DNA of 64,000 nucleotides from Streptomyces sp. CB02366 (GTDB taxonomy: Bacteria > Actinomycetota > Actinomycetes > Streptomycetales > Streptomycetaceae). Under the pieces are notes generated by a model. It was not told where the DNA came from. It was given only the letters and a program-made list of their open reading frames with translations, and did no database searches. Shown piece after piece: positions 42,301-50,682 of this stretch. Both the position numbers and the translations under genes were made by a program. How positions within the stretch are numbered: position 1 is the stretch's first letter; every line of letters starts with the position of its first letter. Location of the stretch: positions 379,970-443,969 of the forward strand of contig NZ_LIVT01000004.1 of NCBI RefSeq assembly GCF_001905905.1. Direction: 5' to 3'.

Positions 42301-44641
42301 TGGTCCGCCGCGGCCCGTCCGCCGTGCCGTTCTTCTCGACGGTGTACGCGACGGAGTCGGCGCCCTTCTCCAGATCGATCCAGGCGAACGCGCCGTAGGC
42401 GTCCCGCCCGATGAAGTCGGCCGTCTTCTCACCGGACTTGAGCTGCCAGCCGGCGTAGTCGCCGTCCGGGCGCTGGTAGTGGACGACGGCCCGGTCGCGT
42501 TCGACGGCGACGGGCTTCGGGGTCGGCGAGGCCTGCCCGGCGGTGGTGGAGGCGAGGGCGCCGGAGGTGCGGCCGGTCCGGTCGACGACGACGGCCTTGT
42601 AGCGCAGCGGGGTGCCCGCCTTCACCGTCCCGTCGAGGTACTGAGTGACCTTGTAGGGGGCGTGGTCGGCCGAGCCGAGGGTCTGCCACTTCCCGTTGCC
42701 GACCTGGGCGGCGAAGACGACCCGGTTGAGCTGTCCGCCGTCCACGTCGGCGGTGATCTCGACGGTGCCGGTCGCGCCGGCGGCCGGGGCCTTCAGCGAG
42801 AGCGCGGGCGCGGCGGCGGGGGCGCCCACGGCCCGGTCCGCCTTCAGCACGACGCTGGAGAGGGCGGGCACGGTGACGGCGGCCTTCTTGTCCTCGCCGC
42901 TGCGGACCGTCTCCGAACCGCCGTACACGGTACGGAAGTCCATGCCGGCCGACTCGGTGGCGAGCTGGACCGTCCTCGGGCTCGTGCCGTTGTTGGAGGC
43001 GACGAGGTATTCGTACGGGCGCCGGGTGTCGATGCGCGAGACGGCGTACACCGAGCCTTCCGCGAACCGCTCGATCTGGACGCCGTCGCGCAGCGCCGGG
43101 TGTTCCCCGGTGAGCTTCGCCAGCGCGGCGATGGAGCGGTAGAGCGGGTGCTTCGTGTCGTACGCGTCAAAGGCGTGGGTGCGGTCCGTGCCGAGCCGGT
43201 CGTCGTCGAGGTAGTCGGCGGTCTTCGAGGCGAAGAGGGTCTGGCGGGAGTCCTTGTCGCCGCCCGCCCCGGTGAAGCCCTGCTCGTCGCCGTAGTAGAC
43301 GACCGGGTTACCGCGGCCGAGGAACATCAGCTCGTTGGCGAGCCGGGCCCGCTTCAGCAGCTCGGCGTCGTCGGCCTTCGGGTTGTCCTGCTTCAGGAAG
43401 GTCCCGATGCGGCCCATGTCGTGGTTGCCGAGGAAGGTGACCTGCTCGTAGGCGTTGGCCTTGTCGGTGGTGTAGCGGTAGTCGTTCCCGTACACCGAGG
43501 CGAGCTTGTCGGCGGGCGCGCCCCGGGAGGCGAACTGCCGGGCGGCGTCCTGGAAGGGGAAGTCCAGGGTGGAGTCCAGCCGGCCGCGGGTGACGTAGGG
43601 CGAGGTGATCTCGGTGTCGGCGGAGTAGACCTCGCCGAACATGAAGAAGTCGTCCCGGCCGCGCTTGGCCGCGTAGTCGTCGAGCGCGGTGGCCCACTGG
43701 GTCCAGAAGTCGAGGTCGACGTGTTTGACGGTGTCGATGCGGAAGCCGTCGATGTCGAAGTCGCGGACCCACTTCTGGTAGATCCTCGCCATGCCCTTCA
43801 CGACCTCGGGGCGCTCGGTCCACAGGTCGTCGAGCCCGGAGAAGTCGCCGTACTCGTTGGACTCCCCGGCCCACGTGGAGTCGCCCCGGTTGTGGTACAT
43901 GGTCGGGTCGTTGAGCCAGGACGGCACCTTCGCGGCGGTGCCGGGGGCCTGGACCGGGGTGTACGGGAAGGAGTCCCGGTCCACCTTCCGCACACCGTCG
44001 CGGTCGTCGAAGGGGCGGCCGTCCCGGTCGAGGTAGGGGTAGGCGCCCTTGGGCTTGTAGCCGTAGGCCTTCTCGGCGTGGTCGACGGTGTCGGCGGTGT
44101 GGTTGGTGATGACGTCGAAGAAGACCTTCATGCCCTTGGCATGGGCCTTGTCGATCAGCTTCTCCAGGTCGGCGTTGGTGCCGAAGTGCGGGTCGACCTG
44201 GGTGAAGTCGGTGATCCAGTAGCCGTGGTAGCCGGCCGAGGCGTCCTTGCCGGCGCCCTGGACGGGCCGGTTCTTGAAGATCGGCGCCATCCAGATGGCG
44301 GTGGTGCCGAGGCCCTTGATGTAGTCGAGCTTCTGGGTCAGGCCCTTGAGGTCGCCGCCCTGGTAGAACCCCTTGTCGGTGGGGTCGTAGCCGTGCTCCA
44401 GACGTGAACCGGTCAGCCCGCCCCGGTCGTTGGAGCGGTCGCCGTTGGCGAAGCGGTCGGGCAGCACGAAGTAGAACTGCTCGCGCGTGAGGTCGTGCCG
44501 GGCCGCCTCACGGGCGAGTTGCGCGTCCGAGGGCGGGGCCGGCGGCCGGGGGGACGCGGCGGCGGTGGCCGCCGGGACGACGGGCAGCAGTGCCGCGCAC
44601 AGGACGGCCACCGCCCCTCGTCTCAGGGTGGTTCGGGTCAC
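39323..44641 (-). CDS. Secreted amylopullulanase: alpha-amylase plus pullulanase in one chain
   Basis: A 1772-residue protein with a signal peptide (about 1-28, ending ATAAAS). First GH13 domain, about 50-600: DVITNH, GFRIDTVKH with Asp303, FGEVY and FLGNHD. A loop domain with fibronectin-like strands follows, then two CBM41/PUD starch-binding modules whose starts are near 720 (VVHYQRPDGDYAGW) and 817 (VLHYHRPDGNYDGW), and a CBM48-like module near 1057 (LSVWAPTARTVAL). Second GH13 domain: pullulanase signature FNWGYDP near 1258, DVVYNHT, GFRFDLMGH near 1375, YGEGWNF near 1414 and YSDAHDNETLFD near 1545. It should cut both alpha-1,4 and alpha-1,6 bonds of starch outside the cell. GTG 44641 follows GAGGAG. 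Confidence 0.95.
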   Translation of the reverse strand: MTRTTLRRGAVAVLCAALLPVVPAATAAASPRPPAPPSDAQLAREAARHDLTREQFYFVLPDRFANGDRSNDRGGLTGSRLEHGYDPTDKGFYQGGDLKGLTQKLDYIKGLGTTAIWMAPIFKNRPVQGAGKDASAGYHGYWITDFTQVDPHFGTNADLEKLIDKAHAKGMKVFFDVITNHTADTVDHAEKAYGYKPKGAYPYLDRDGRPFDDRDGVRKVDRDSFPYTPVQAPGTAAKVPSWLNDPTMYHNRGDSTWAGESNEYGDFSGLDDLWTERPEVVKGMARIYQKWVRDFDIDGFRIDTVKHVDLDFWTQWATALDDYAAKRGRDDFFMFGEVYSADTEITSPYVTRGRLDSTLDFPFQDAARQFASRGAPADKLASVYGNDYRYTTDKANAYEQVTFLGNHDMGRIGTFLKQDNPKADDAELLKRARLANELMFLGRGNPVVYYGDEQGFTGAGGDKDSRQTLFASKTADYLDDDRLGTDRTHAFDAYDTKHPLYRSIAALAKLTGEHPALRDGVQIERFAEGSVYAVSRIDTRRPYEYLVASNNGTSPRTVQLATESAGMDFRTVYGGSETVRSGEDKKAAVTVPALSSVVLKADRAVGAPAAAPALSLKAPAAGATGTVEITADVDGGQLNRVVFAAQVGNGKWQTLGSADHAPYKVTQYLDGTVKAGTPLRYKAVVVDRTGRTSGALASTTAGQASPTPKPVAVERDRAVVHYQRPDGDYAGWQLKSGEKTADFIGRDAYGAFAWIDLEKGADSVAYTVEKNGTADGPRRTIDLGATGQVWIEQGKDGQTAEAPETPPQDTTKAVLHYHRPDGNYDGWGLHTWAGAKEPTDWAEPLMPVKKDAYGVTFEVPLVDGATTLSYILHKGDEKDLPSDQSLDLATYGHEVWMLGGRPGYLLPQTGGGAAPDLSKAEAQWIDADTVVWKVKTTDATSQQLVYAEKGGISVVDGALSDEGRWLRLAPAALSDAQKAKHPHLKDYPAFTVDARDRDRVRESLRGQIVATQRAANGALLAATGVQTAGVLDDLYGREAASAQLGPVFRKSTPTLSVWAPTARTVALELDGRAVPMKRDDRTGVWSVTGKRSWQGKPYRYAVTVWAPTVQKLVTNKVTDPYSTALTADSARSLVVDLTDPKLAPRGWSGLRKPAAAPLRDARIQELHVRDFSITDRTAEHPGEYLAFTDTRSKGMRHLEKLADSGANYVHLLPVFDIGTVPEKKKDQAKPGCDLAVHAPDSEKQQECVSGAAAQDGFNWGYDPLHYTVPEGSYASDPDGTARTVEFRQMVQGLNRAGLRTVMDVVYNHTVASGQDDKSVLDRIVPGYYQRLLEDGTVATSTCCANTAPENTMMGKLVVDSVVTWAKEYKVDGFRFDLMGHHPKDNILAVREALDSLTPAKDGVDGKKIILYGEGWNFGEIADDARFVQATQKNMAGTGIATFSDRARDAVRGGGPFDEDPGVQGFASGLYTDPNASPANGTRAEQKARLLHYQDLIKVGLTGNLADYTFTDSSGRTVKGSGVDYNGAPAGYAAAPGDALAYSDAHDNETLFDALAFKLPAGTPAAERARAQVVAMAASALSQGPSLSQAGTDLLRSKSLDRNSYDSGDWFNALHWDCRDGNGFGRGLPPAADNRDKWPYAKPLLAAAGTIAPRCAQIDGASAAYRDLLTIRATEKEFSLSTADQVQSALSFPLSGTDETPGVITMRLGALAVVINAAPDTVEQRLAAPKGKTYALHPVQAEGADSTVKRARYDRKSATFTVPGRTAAVFTLR

Positions 44642-44730
44642 GGAGGGTGCTCCTCGGGGCGTGATGGGTCGGTCGAGGGGTGGGTCGATGGGGCCGTGAG
44701 GCGGGCCGCGTGGCGGGCGGTGCGGTGCGG

Positions 44731-44763
44731 AGGCGGGCCGGTGGCAGCGCCACCGGCCCGCCT
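44731..44763 (-). terminator. Perfect 15-bp hairpin after the alpha-amylase gene
   Basis: The arm at 44731-44745 pairs without mismatch with 44749-44763 across a three-base loop, just beyond the amylase stop at 44776. The amylopullulanase gene begins 90 bp further on, so it probably has its own promoter or receives readthrough. Confidence 0.85.
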
Positions 44764-44775
44764 TTGGAGCAGGGG

Positions 44776-46497
44776 TCAGCCGCGCCAGACGTCGGCGGTC
44801 AGCGCGACCTTGCCGGAGGCCGGGACGGTGGCGGTGCGGTTGGCGCCGCTCTCCCAGGTGACGTTTCCGGCGGCGTCCTTGCGGACGTACTTGTAGGCGA
44901 ACGTGGTCCCGGCGGGCAGGGCCACGTCCAGCTTCCAGACGGGGTACGCCGCCGGGTCGAGCTTGGGTGCGCTCGCCGGGTTCCAGTCGCCGAGGGCCGC
45001 CCGGTCTCCGGTGACGTGGATGTTCTGGCCGGGCTGCGTGGTGGCGGTGACGCCGAAGGAGGCGCCGGAGGAGCCGGTCCCGGGGTTCGTGCCGCCCCCG
45101 GAACAGGTGCGGGCGCCCGCGTGCAGGGCGACGGCGGCGCCGGCCGGGACGGTGGCGGTGAACTGGCCCGAGCCGTTCACGGTGACGCCCTTGCCGGACT
45201 GGACGTCGCAGTAGTCACCGGCGGGCAGCGAGGTCCGGAAGGTGCGGGTGAGCGCGGAACCCTCGTGGTTGATGGCCACGTACGCCTTGGTCCCCCGGCC
45301 GAAGGCGATCTGGTCACCGCCGTTGTCCCACCAGTCGGTCACGCCCTGCCCGCGTGCGGCGTTGCGGAAGCCGACCATGGAGGAGATCTCGCGCCAGGCG
45401 TGCTGGCACTTCCAGCCGTCGCTGTAACAGGCGTTCACCTGGCCGCCGTTCGGCGGTCCGGCGTCGTGGTCGGCGAACTCGTAGCCGGAGTGGACGTCCG
45501 GGGAGCCGTAGGGCCAGGCGAGCATGAACACGTTGGCCAGGGTGTAGGCCGAGCCGTTCTTGTAGGTGAGGGTGTCGCCGCCCCGCTCGGTGTCGTGGTT
45601 GTCGACGAAGACGCCGGACTTCCCGGACTCCATGAAGCCCCAGCCCTCGCCGAAGTTCTTCAGGTGGGCCAGGTTCTCGTTGAGGAACACCTGCTTGAGG
45701 CTCCGCCCGTAACGGAACTCCTGCACGTCCCCGGTGCCGAGGTACTCGGAGGGCGAGACGGCCTCGCCCGCGCCGTGGATGGCCTCCTGCTTCCAGTAGA
45801 CGTCCGGCTTGCTCAGCCGGGACTTGATGTTCGCCAGGTCGGCGGCCGGCATGTGCTTGGCGGCGTCGATGCGGAAGCCGTCCACGCCCAGCGAGAGCAG
45901 GTCGTTGAGGTAGCCGGCGATCCTGCCGCGCACGTACTCCTCGCCGGTGTCCAGGTCGGCGAGGCCGACCAGTTCGCAGTTCTGGACGTTGGCGCGGTCG
46001 CCGTAGTTGTTGCCGATCTGGGAGCGGCAGTCGTCCATGTCGGCGCCGGAGTAGAGGCCCGGGTAGCCGTACTTGGTGTACGCGGAGCCGCCGGTGCCGG
46101 TGCCGTCGCCCGCCGCCATGTGGTTGACGACGGCGTCGGCGACGACCTTCACGCCCGCCGAGTGACACGTGTCGACCATGGCGGAGAAGGCGGCCCGGTC
46201 GCCGAGCCGGCCGGCGATCCGGTAGCTGACGGGCTGGTAGGACGTCCACCACTGGCCGCCCTGAATGTGCTCCTGGGGCGGCGAGACCTGGACGTAGCCG
46301 TAGCCCGCCGGACCGAGGGCGTCCGTGCACGCCTTGGCTATGGAGGCGAACTTCCACTCGAACATCACGGCGGTGACGTCCTTGTCGCCCGGAGCGGCGG
46401 CCTGCGCGGGGGGCGCGGCGCCGAATCCGGTGGGGACGACGAGGGCGGCGGCGCCGGCCACGAGGGCGAGCGCGGCAGACAGGGGCCTGCGTGCCAT
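44776..46497 (-). CDS. Secreted alpha-amylase with C-terminal CBM20 starch-binding domain
   Basis: A 573-residue protein. The signal peptide is about residues 1-34 (ends AQAA). The GH13 catalytic domain (about 38-380) has DAVVNH, GFRIDAAKH with nucleophile Asp211, acid/base Glu238 in WKQEAIHGAG and Asp302 in FVDNHDTERGG. A beta-sandwich C domain follows, then a GGGTNPGTGSSG linker and a CBM20 domain from about 478 (FGVTATTQPGQNIHVTGD, with the LGDWNP motif). This is the classic Streptomyces amylase layout; it makes maltose and maltodextrins for import by MalEFG. An operator-like palindrome lies 85 bp upstream. Confidence 0.96.
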   Translation of the reverse strand: MARRPLSAALALVAGAAALVVPTGFGAAPPAQAAAPGDKDVTAVMFEWKFASIAKACTDALGPAGYGYVQVSPPQEHIQGGQWWTSYQPVSYRIAGRLGDRAAFSAMVDTCHSAGVKVVADAVVNHMAAGDGTGTGGSAYTKYGYPGLYSGADMDDCRSQIGNNYGDRANVQNCELVGLADLDTGEEYVRGRIAGYLNDLLSLGVDGFRIDAAKHMPAADLANIKSRLSKPDVYWKQEAIHGAGEAVSPSEYLGTGDVQEFRYGRSLKQVFLNENLAHLKNFGEGWGFMESGKSGVFVDNHDTERGGDTLTYKNGSAYTLANVFMLAWPYGSPDVHSGYEFADHDAGPPNGGQVNACYSDGWKCQHAWREISSMVGFRNAARGQGVTDWWDNGGDQIAFGRGTKAYVAINHEGSALTRTFRTSLPAGDYCDVQSGKGVTVNGSGQFTATVPAGAAVALHAGARTCSGGGTNPGTGSSGASFGVTATTQPGQNIHVTGDRAALGDWNPASAPKLDPAAYPVWKLDVALPAGTTFAYKYVRKDAAGNVTWESGANRTATVPASGKVALTADVWRG

Positions 46498-46581
46498 GTC
46501 TTTCCTCCTGCGGGTGGGGGAAACGCGGGTGACGGTGCAGCCTCAGTCGGCAACGCGCCCTGCCCTCAAGGCTCCTGAAGG

Positions 46582-46596
46582 TTCTTGCTGCAAGAA
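46582..46596 (-). promoter_or_regulatory. MalR-type operator candidate at the amylase gene
   Basis: TTCTTGC and GCAAGAA flank one base, giving a perfect 15-bp palindrome 85 bp upstream of the amylase start. On the amylase strand it contains the CTTGCAG heptamer described at Streptomyces amylase promoters. A second TTGCA lies 4 bp away. Confidence 0.7.
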
Positions 46597-46708
46597 TGCA
46601 ACCTTGCCGCGCAGCAGACCGTACGAGGCCGCCCGTCACCGGTCAACCCTTTGGACATCTCCCGCTCACATCCATGAAACGGAGCCGTTTTCTCGCTGCA
46701 AACTCTTT

Positions 46709-46722
46709 CGCAAGATATTGCG
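46709..46722 (-). promoter_or_regulatory. Second inverted repeat upstream of the amylase gene
   Basis: CGCAA-GATA-TTGCG (46709-46722) shares the GCAA/TTGC half-sites of the other mal-region operators. It is about 210 bp from the start codon, so it may be an auxiliary site. Confidence 0.45.
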
Positions 46723-46827
46723 GGCCTGTTACGTTGCATGCGACTCCGGTCCGGTCGGCCGGGGGGCCTGGTCCCGTCCGCGGGGCCCGGACTCCACGCG
46801 CCCGGCCGGCCGGGCCGGTCACGACAA

Positions 46828-46892
46828 GAGAGGCACCCGGAGTCGCTGCAACTCCCCGCCGGCCCTCCCTGGGCCGACTCCTGGTGCCTCTC
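46828..46892 (-). terminator. Long-stem terminator after the downstream LacI-type gene
   Basis: An 18-bp stem with one mismatch, 46828-46845 against 46875-46892, 25 bp beyond the stop of the LacI-family gene. Confidence 0.78.
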
Positions 46893-46917
46893 CTGTGCGT
46901 GTGCCCCGCACCCCCGC

Positions 46918-47961
46918 CTACGCGCGGACCGCCGCCGTCGAGCCCCGTACCACCAGCTCCGGCTGGAAGACGTACTCCGTGCGCTGCACCGGGCTCCCGC
47001 CGATCTCCTCCAGCAGGGCGCCCACCGCGGCCGCCGCCATCGCCTGCACGGGCTGGCGCACCGTGGTCAGCGGCGGGTCGGTGAACGCGATGAGCTGCGA
47101 GTCGTCGAAGCCGACGACCGACACGTCCCGGGGCACGTCGAGCCCCCTCCCCCGGGCGGAGCGGACCACGCCGAGGGCCATCAGGTCGCTGCCGCAGACG
47201 ATGCCCGTGCACCCCGCGTCCAGCAGGGCGCCCGCCGCCACCTGGCCGCCCTCGACGCTGAACAGCGTGGAGCAGACCAGGAGTTCGGCCTCGGAGCGGT
47301 CCATGCCGAGCACCGGGGCGGCGGCCTCCAGGAACCCCTCGCGCTTGCGGCGGGAGGGGACGTAGCGCTGCGGGCCGATGGCCAGGCCGATCCGGCGGTG
47401 GCCGAGGTCGGCGAGGTGCTGGAGGGCCATCCGTACGGCGGCGTTGTCATCGGGCGAGACGAACGGGGCGCTGATGCGCTCGTTGTACCCGTTGATCAGG
47501 ACGAACGGCACGCCGCGCTCGGTGAGCGCGGCGTACCGCGCCGGGTCGGCGGAGGTGTCGGCGTGCAGTCCGGAGAGGAAGACGATGCCGCCGACGCCCC
47601 GCTCCACGAGCTGCTCGACCAGTTCGTCCTCGGTCGCACCGCCCGGAAGCTGGGTGCAGAGCACGGGGGTGTAGCCGTGGCCGGCCAGCACCTGTTCGAC
47701 GGACTGGGCGAACGCCGGGAAGATCGGGTTGGTGAGTTCGGGCGTCACCAGGCCGATCAGCCCGGCGCTGCGCTGCCGCAGCCGTACCGGGCGTTCGTAG
47801 CCCAGGATGTCGAGCGCCGCGAGCACCCGCTGGCGCGTGGAGTCCGCGACGCCCTGCTTCCCGTTCAGCACCCGGCTGACCGTCGCCTCGCTGACCCCCG
47901 CCTGTCCGGCGATGTCGGAGAGGCGCGGCGCCGTGCCGGCCCTGGGCGCGGGCAGTGTCAC
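46918..47961 (-). CDS. LacI-family regulator, MalR paralogue at the end of the mal operon
   Basis: A 347-residue protein starting VTLPAPRAGTAPRLSDIAGQ. The LacI HTH is AGVSEATVSRVLNGKQGV (about 20-37), almost identical to that of the regulator encoded at 53335-54378, and the hinge and periplasmic-binding-protein-like effector domain align along the whole length (RSAGLIGLVTPELTNPIFPA, GFDDSQLIAFTDPPLTT, FQPELVVRGST). The GTG start overlaps the alpha-glucosidase stop by four bases (GTGA), so it is the last gene of the mal operon. It probably recognises the same or very similar operators and a maltose-type ligand. Confidence 0.92.
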   Translation of the reverse strand: MTLPAPRAGTAPRLSDIAGQAGVSEATVSRVLNGKQGVADSTRQRVLAALDILGYERPVRLRQRSAGLIGLVTPELTNPIFPAFAQSVEQVLAGHGYTPVLCTQLPGGATEDELVEQLVERGVGGIVFLSGLHADTSADPARYAALTERGVPFVLINGYNERISAPFVSPDDNAAVRMALQHLADLGHRRIGLAIGPQRYVPSRRKREGFLEAAAPVLGMDRSEAELLVCSTLFSVEGGQVAAGALLDAGCTGIVCGSDLMALGVVRSARGRGLDVPRDVSVVGFDDSQLIAFTDPPLTTVRQPVQAMAAAAVGALLEEIGGSPVQRTEYVFQPELVVRGSTAAVRA

Positions 47962-49685
47962 ACCGTCCACCACACCGTGGTGTCGGCGGGCAGCTCGGCC
48001 TCGGCGCCGTCCACGGTGACCGGGGAGCTGGCGAGCAGCACCCGGCCGCGGGCGGCGACGCGGACCGGGGCGCCGGTGGTGTTGACGGTGCAGACGAAGC
48101 CGGGGCGGGCGAAGACGAGGACGCCCTCGGGGGCGTCCAGCCACTCGACGTCCGTGCCCGCGCCGAGGCCCGGGTGGTCGCGGCGGGCGGCGATGGCGGC
48201 CCGGTACAGCTCCAGGGTGGAGCCCTCCACGCCGGTCTGCGCCTCGACGGACAGCTCGCCCCAGCAGGCGGGCTGCGGGAGCCAGCTGCCGCCGTCGCCG
48301 AAGCCGTACGACGTGCCCTCGCGGGTCCACGGGATCGGGACGCGGCAGCCGTCGCGGAAGCCGTCCTGGCCCTCGGCGCGGAAGAACGAGGGGTCCTGTC
48401 GGGCCTCGTCGGGCAGGTCGGTGACGTCGGGCAGGCCGAGCTCCTCGCCCTGGTAGACGTAGGCGGAGCCGGGCAGGGCGAGCATCAGCAGGGTGGCGGC
48501 GCGGGCGCGGCGCAGGCCGAGTTCGCGGTCGCCGGGGGTGCGGATCTGGGTGCCCAGGCCCGGCGGGTTGGCGAACCGGGTGGCGTGCCGGGTGACGTCG
48601 TGGTTGGAGAGCACCCAGGTGGTGGGGGCGCCGACCGGGCGCATGGCGTCGAGCGAGGAGTCGATGACCTTGCGCAGCTCGGCGGCGTCCCAGGCGGTGG
48701 AGAGGTACTGGAAGTTGAACGCCTGGTGCATCTCGTCGGGGCGCACGTAGTGGGCGGTGCGCTCGACGGTCGGGGTCCACGCCTCGGCGACGGCGATCCG
48801 CCCGCCCGCCGCCCTCCGCCGCCCTTCTGAGGAAGGCCCTCCGGCCCCCATCGTGTCGGGGTACTCGTCGAGGATGGTGCGCCAGCTGCGGTAGATCTCG
48901 TGCACGCCGTCCTGGTCGAAGAAGGGCATGACGTCGTTGCCGAGGAGCTTGAGCTGGTCGTGGGAGCCGAGGTCGGGCAGCCCCTCGGCCTTGACGAGGC
49001 CGTGGGCGACGTCGACGCGGAAGCCGTCCACGCCCATGTCGAGCCAGAAGCGCAGGATGGAGCGGAACTCGTCGGCGACGGCCGGGTGCTCCCAGTTGAA
49101 GTCGGGCTGCTCGGGGGCGAAGAGGTGAAGGTACCAGTCGCCGGGGGTGCCGTCCGGGTTGGCCGTACGGGTCCAGGCGGGGCCGCCGAAGATGGACTCC
49201 CAATCGTTGGGCGGGAGTTCGCCGTCAGCGCCCTTGCCGGGGCGGAAGTGGTAGCGCTCGCGCAGGGCGGAGCCGGGGCCCTCGGCTAGGGCGCGCTTGA
49301 ACCACTCGTGCTGGTCGGAGGAGTGGTTGGGGACCAGGTCGACGATGATGCGCAGTCCCAGGCCGTGGGCCTCGCGGATCAGCGCGTCGGCGTCCAGGAG
49401 GTTGCCGAACATCGGGTCGATGGCCCGGTAGTCGGAGACGTCGTACCCGGCGTCGGCCTGCGGGGAGGCGTAGAAGGGGCTGAGCCAGACCGCGTCGACG
49501 CCCAGCTTCTTCAGGTAGGGGAGGCGGGCGGTGACACCGGCGAGGTCGCCCATGCCGTCGCCGTTGCCGTCGGCGAAGCTCCGCGGATAGACCTGGTAGA
49601 TCACCGCGTCCTGCCACCAGCCGGTGCGGTGGCCCGGGGCGTCGTCAAACGTGCCGGTGGAGGGGGCAGCGAGGTGCTGGGTCAT
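47958..49685 (-). CDS. aglA: Intracellular GH13 alpha-glucosidase/oligo-1,6-glucosidase
   Basis: A 575-residue protein without a signal peptide. The GH13_23/31-type plan is clear: WWQDAVIYQVYPRSFADGNG at 23-42, DLVPNHSSDQHEWF, GFRVDVAHGL with nucleophile Asp225, acid/base Glu301 in IAVAEAWTPT and LSNHDVTRHATR. It should split imported maltose and maltodextrins to glucose in the cytoplasm. Residues of about 278-295, just before the region III strand, form a Gly/Ser/Arg-rich insertion (SSEGRRRAAGG). It lies 118 bp downstream of malG on the same strand and overlaps the next gene by four bases. Confidence 0.93.
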   Translation of the reverse strand: MTQHLAAPSTGTFDDAPGHRTGWWQDAVIYQVYPRSFADGNGDGMGDLAGVTARLPYLKKLGVDAVWLSPFYASPQADAGYDVSDYRAIDPMFGNLLDADALIREAHGLGLRIIVDLVPNHSSDQHEWFKRALAEGPGSALRERYHFRPGKGADGELPPNDWESIFGGPAWTRTANPDGTPGDWYLHLFAPEQPDFNWEHPAVADEFRSILRFWLDMGVDGFRVDVAHGLVKAEGLPDLGSHDQLKLLGNDVMPFFDQDGVHEIYRSWRTILDEYPDTMGAGGPSSEGRRRAAGGRIAVAEAWTPTVERTAHYVRPDEMHQAFNFQYLSTAWDAAELRKVIDSSLDAMRPVGAPTTWVLSNHDVTRHATRFANPPGLGTQIRTPGDRELGLRRARAATLLMLALPGSAYVYQGEELGLPDVTDLPDEARQDPSFFRAEGQDGFRDGCRVPIPWTREGTSYGFGDGGSWLPQPACWGELSVEAQTGVEGSTLELYRAAIAARRDHPGLGAGTDVEWLDAPEGVLVFARPGFVCTVNTTGAPVRVAARGRVLLASSPVTVDGAEAELPADTTVWWTV

Positions 49686-49803
49686 GTCGTCCCTGGGGTG
49701 TCTGGGTGGGAAGCGGCGCCGGTGACCGGGTCCGGGTTTTCGGCGCCGCCGTGACGAATGCGGTGGTGCGTACGGGGGCTGGTGCGGGCGGCCGGGAGCC
49801 CGC

Positions 49804-50682
49804 TCAGCCCTTGACGGCTCCGGCGGACATGCCGGTGACCAGGTGCTTCTGGGCGAAGAGGAACACCAGGGCGGCCGGGATGGCGATGAGCACGGAGGCC
49901 GCGGTCATGGGGCCCCACTGGGCTCCGTACTGGTTGACGAACTTCTGGAGTCCGCCGGCCAGCGTGAGGTTCTCGTCGCCGACCAGGAAGGCGGAGGCGT
50001 AGGCCACTTCGCCCCAGGCGGTGATGAAGGAGTAGAACGCGGTGACCGCGAGGCCGGGCTTGGCCAGCGGCAGGATCAGCCGGAAGAAGGTGCCGAACGG
50101 GGTGAGGCCGTCGACCTCGCCCGACTCGTCGATCTCACGGGGGATGGTGTCGAAGAAGCCCTTCATCATCCAGGCGCAGAACGGCACCGAGATGGTGAGG
50201 TAGGTGATGACGAGGCCGGCGGGCTGGTTGAGCAGCCCCAGGCTCGACATGATGTTGTAGATCGGCACGATGAGGACGGCGACCGGGAACATCTGGGTGA
50301 TCAGCAGCGTCCACATCAGCCCGCGCTTGCCGGGGAAGCGGAACCGGCTCACCGCGTATCCGGTGGTGGCGGCGGTGAAGACGCCGATCACGGTGGAGAG
50401 CGCGGAGATGATCACGGAGTTGGCGAACCAGTTGAGGAACTCGGTGTCGCGGATCAGGTTCGTGTAGTTGACGAACGTGGTCTCGCGGAAGAAGTCCGTG
50501 GTGGTCGCGTACTTGGCGGGCTTGAGCGAGGTCAGCAGGACCCACAGCACCGGGAAGACCGCGATCACCGAGGCGGTGATCAGGGTGAGGTGCAGGCCGA
50601 CGGAGGCGAGCGGGGAGCGCTCGCCGCGCAGCCGGACCTTGCGCACGGCGTGCCGGGCGGGGGTTTCGGTCGCGGTGGTCAC
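49804..50682 (-). CDS. malG: Maltose/maltodextrin ABC transporter permease
   Basis: A 292-residue protein with six membrane segments (first at about 27-47). The ABC permease EAA loop that contacts the ATPase is IPREIDESGEVDGLTPFGTF with FRLILPLAKPG following (about 185-210). The C-terminal NLTLAGGLQKFVNQYGAQWG loop is typical of MalG. GTG 50682 overlaps the malF stop by four bases (GTGA). No transport ATPase gene is in this operon; in Streptomyces the shared ATPase MsiK, encoded elsewhere, serves it (established knowledge). Confidence 0.95.
   Translation of the reverse strand: MTTATETPARHAVRKVRLRGERSPLASVGLHLTLITASVIAVFPVLWVLLTSLKPAKYATTTDFFRETTFVNYTNLIRDTEFLNWFANSVIISALSTVIGVFTAATTGYAVSRFRFPGKRGLMWTLLITQMFPVAVLIVPIYNIMSSLGLLNQPAGLVITYLTISVPFCAWMMKGFFDTIPREIDESGEVDGLTPFGTFFRLILPLAKPGLAVTAFYSFITAWGEVAYASAFLVGDENLTLAGGLQKFVNQYGAQWGPMTAASVLIAIPAALVFLFAQKHLVTGMSAGAVKG

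Larger units (their letters stand above)
46498..46917. other. Amylase promoter region and malR-like gene 3' end, no gene
   Basis: The 420 bp hold two inverted repeats likely to be regulator sites (46582-46596 and 46709-46722) and a terminator for the LacI-type gene (46828-46892). The segment 46660-46740 is A/T-rich for this genome. Confidence 0.6.

Noticed and set aside
39434..44407. A 1657-codon open frame on the plus strand opposite the amylopullulanase gene
   Set aside because: Codon bias of the real gene forces long Val/Gly/Asp-rich antisense frames. No domain or sensible start is present.
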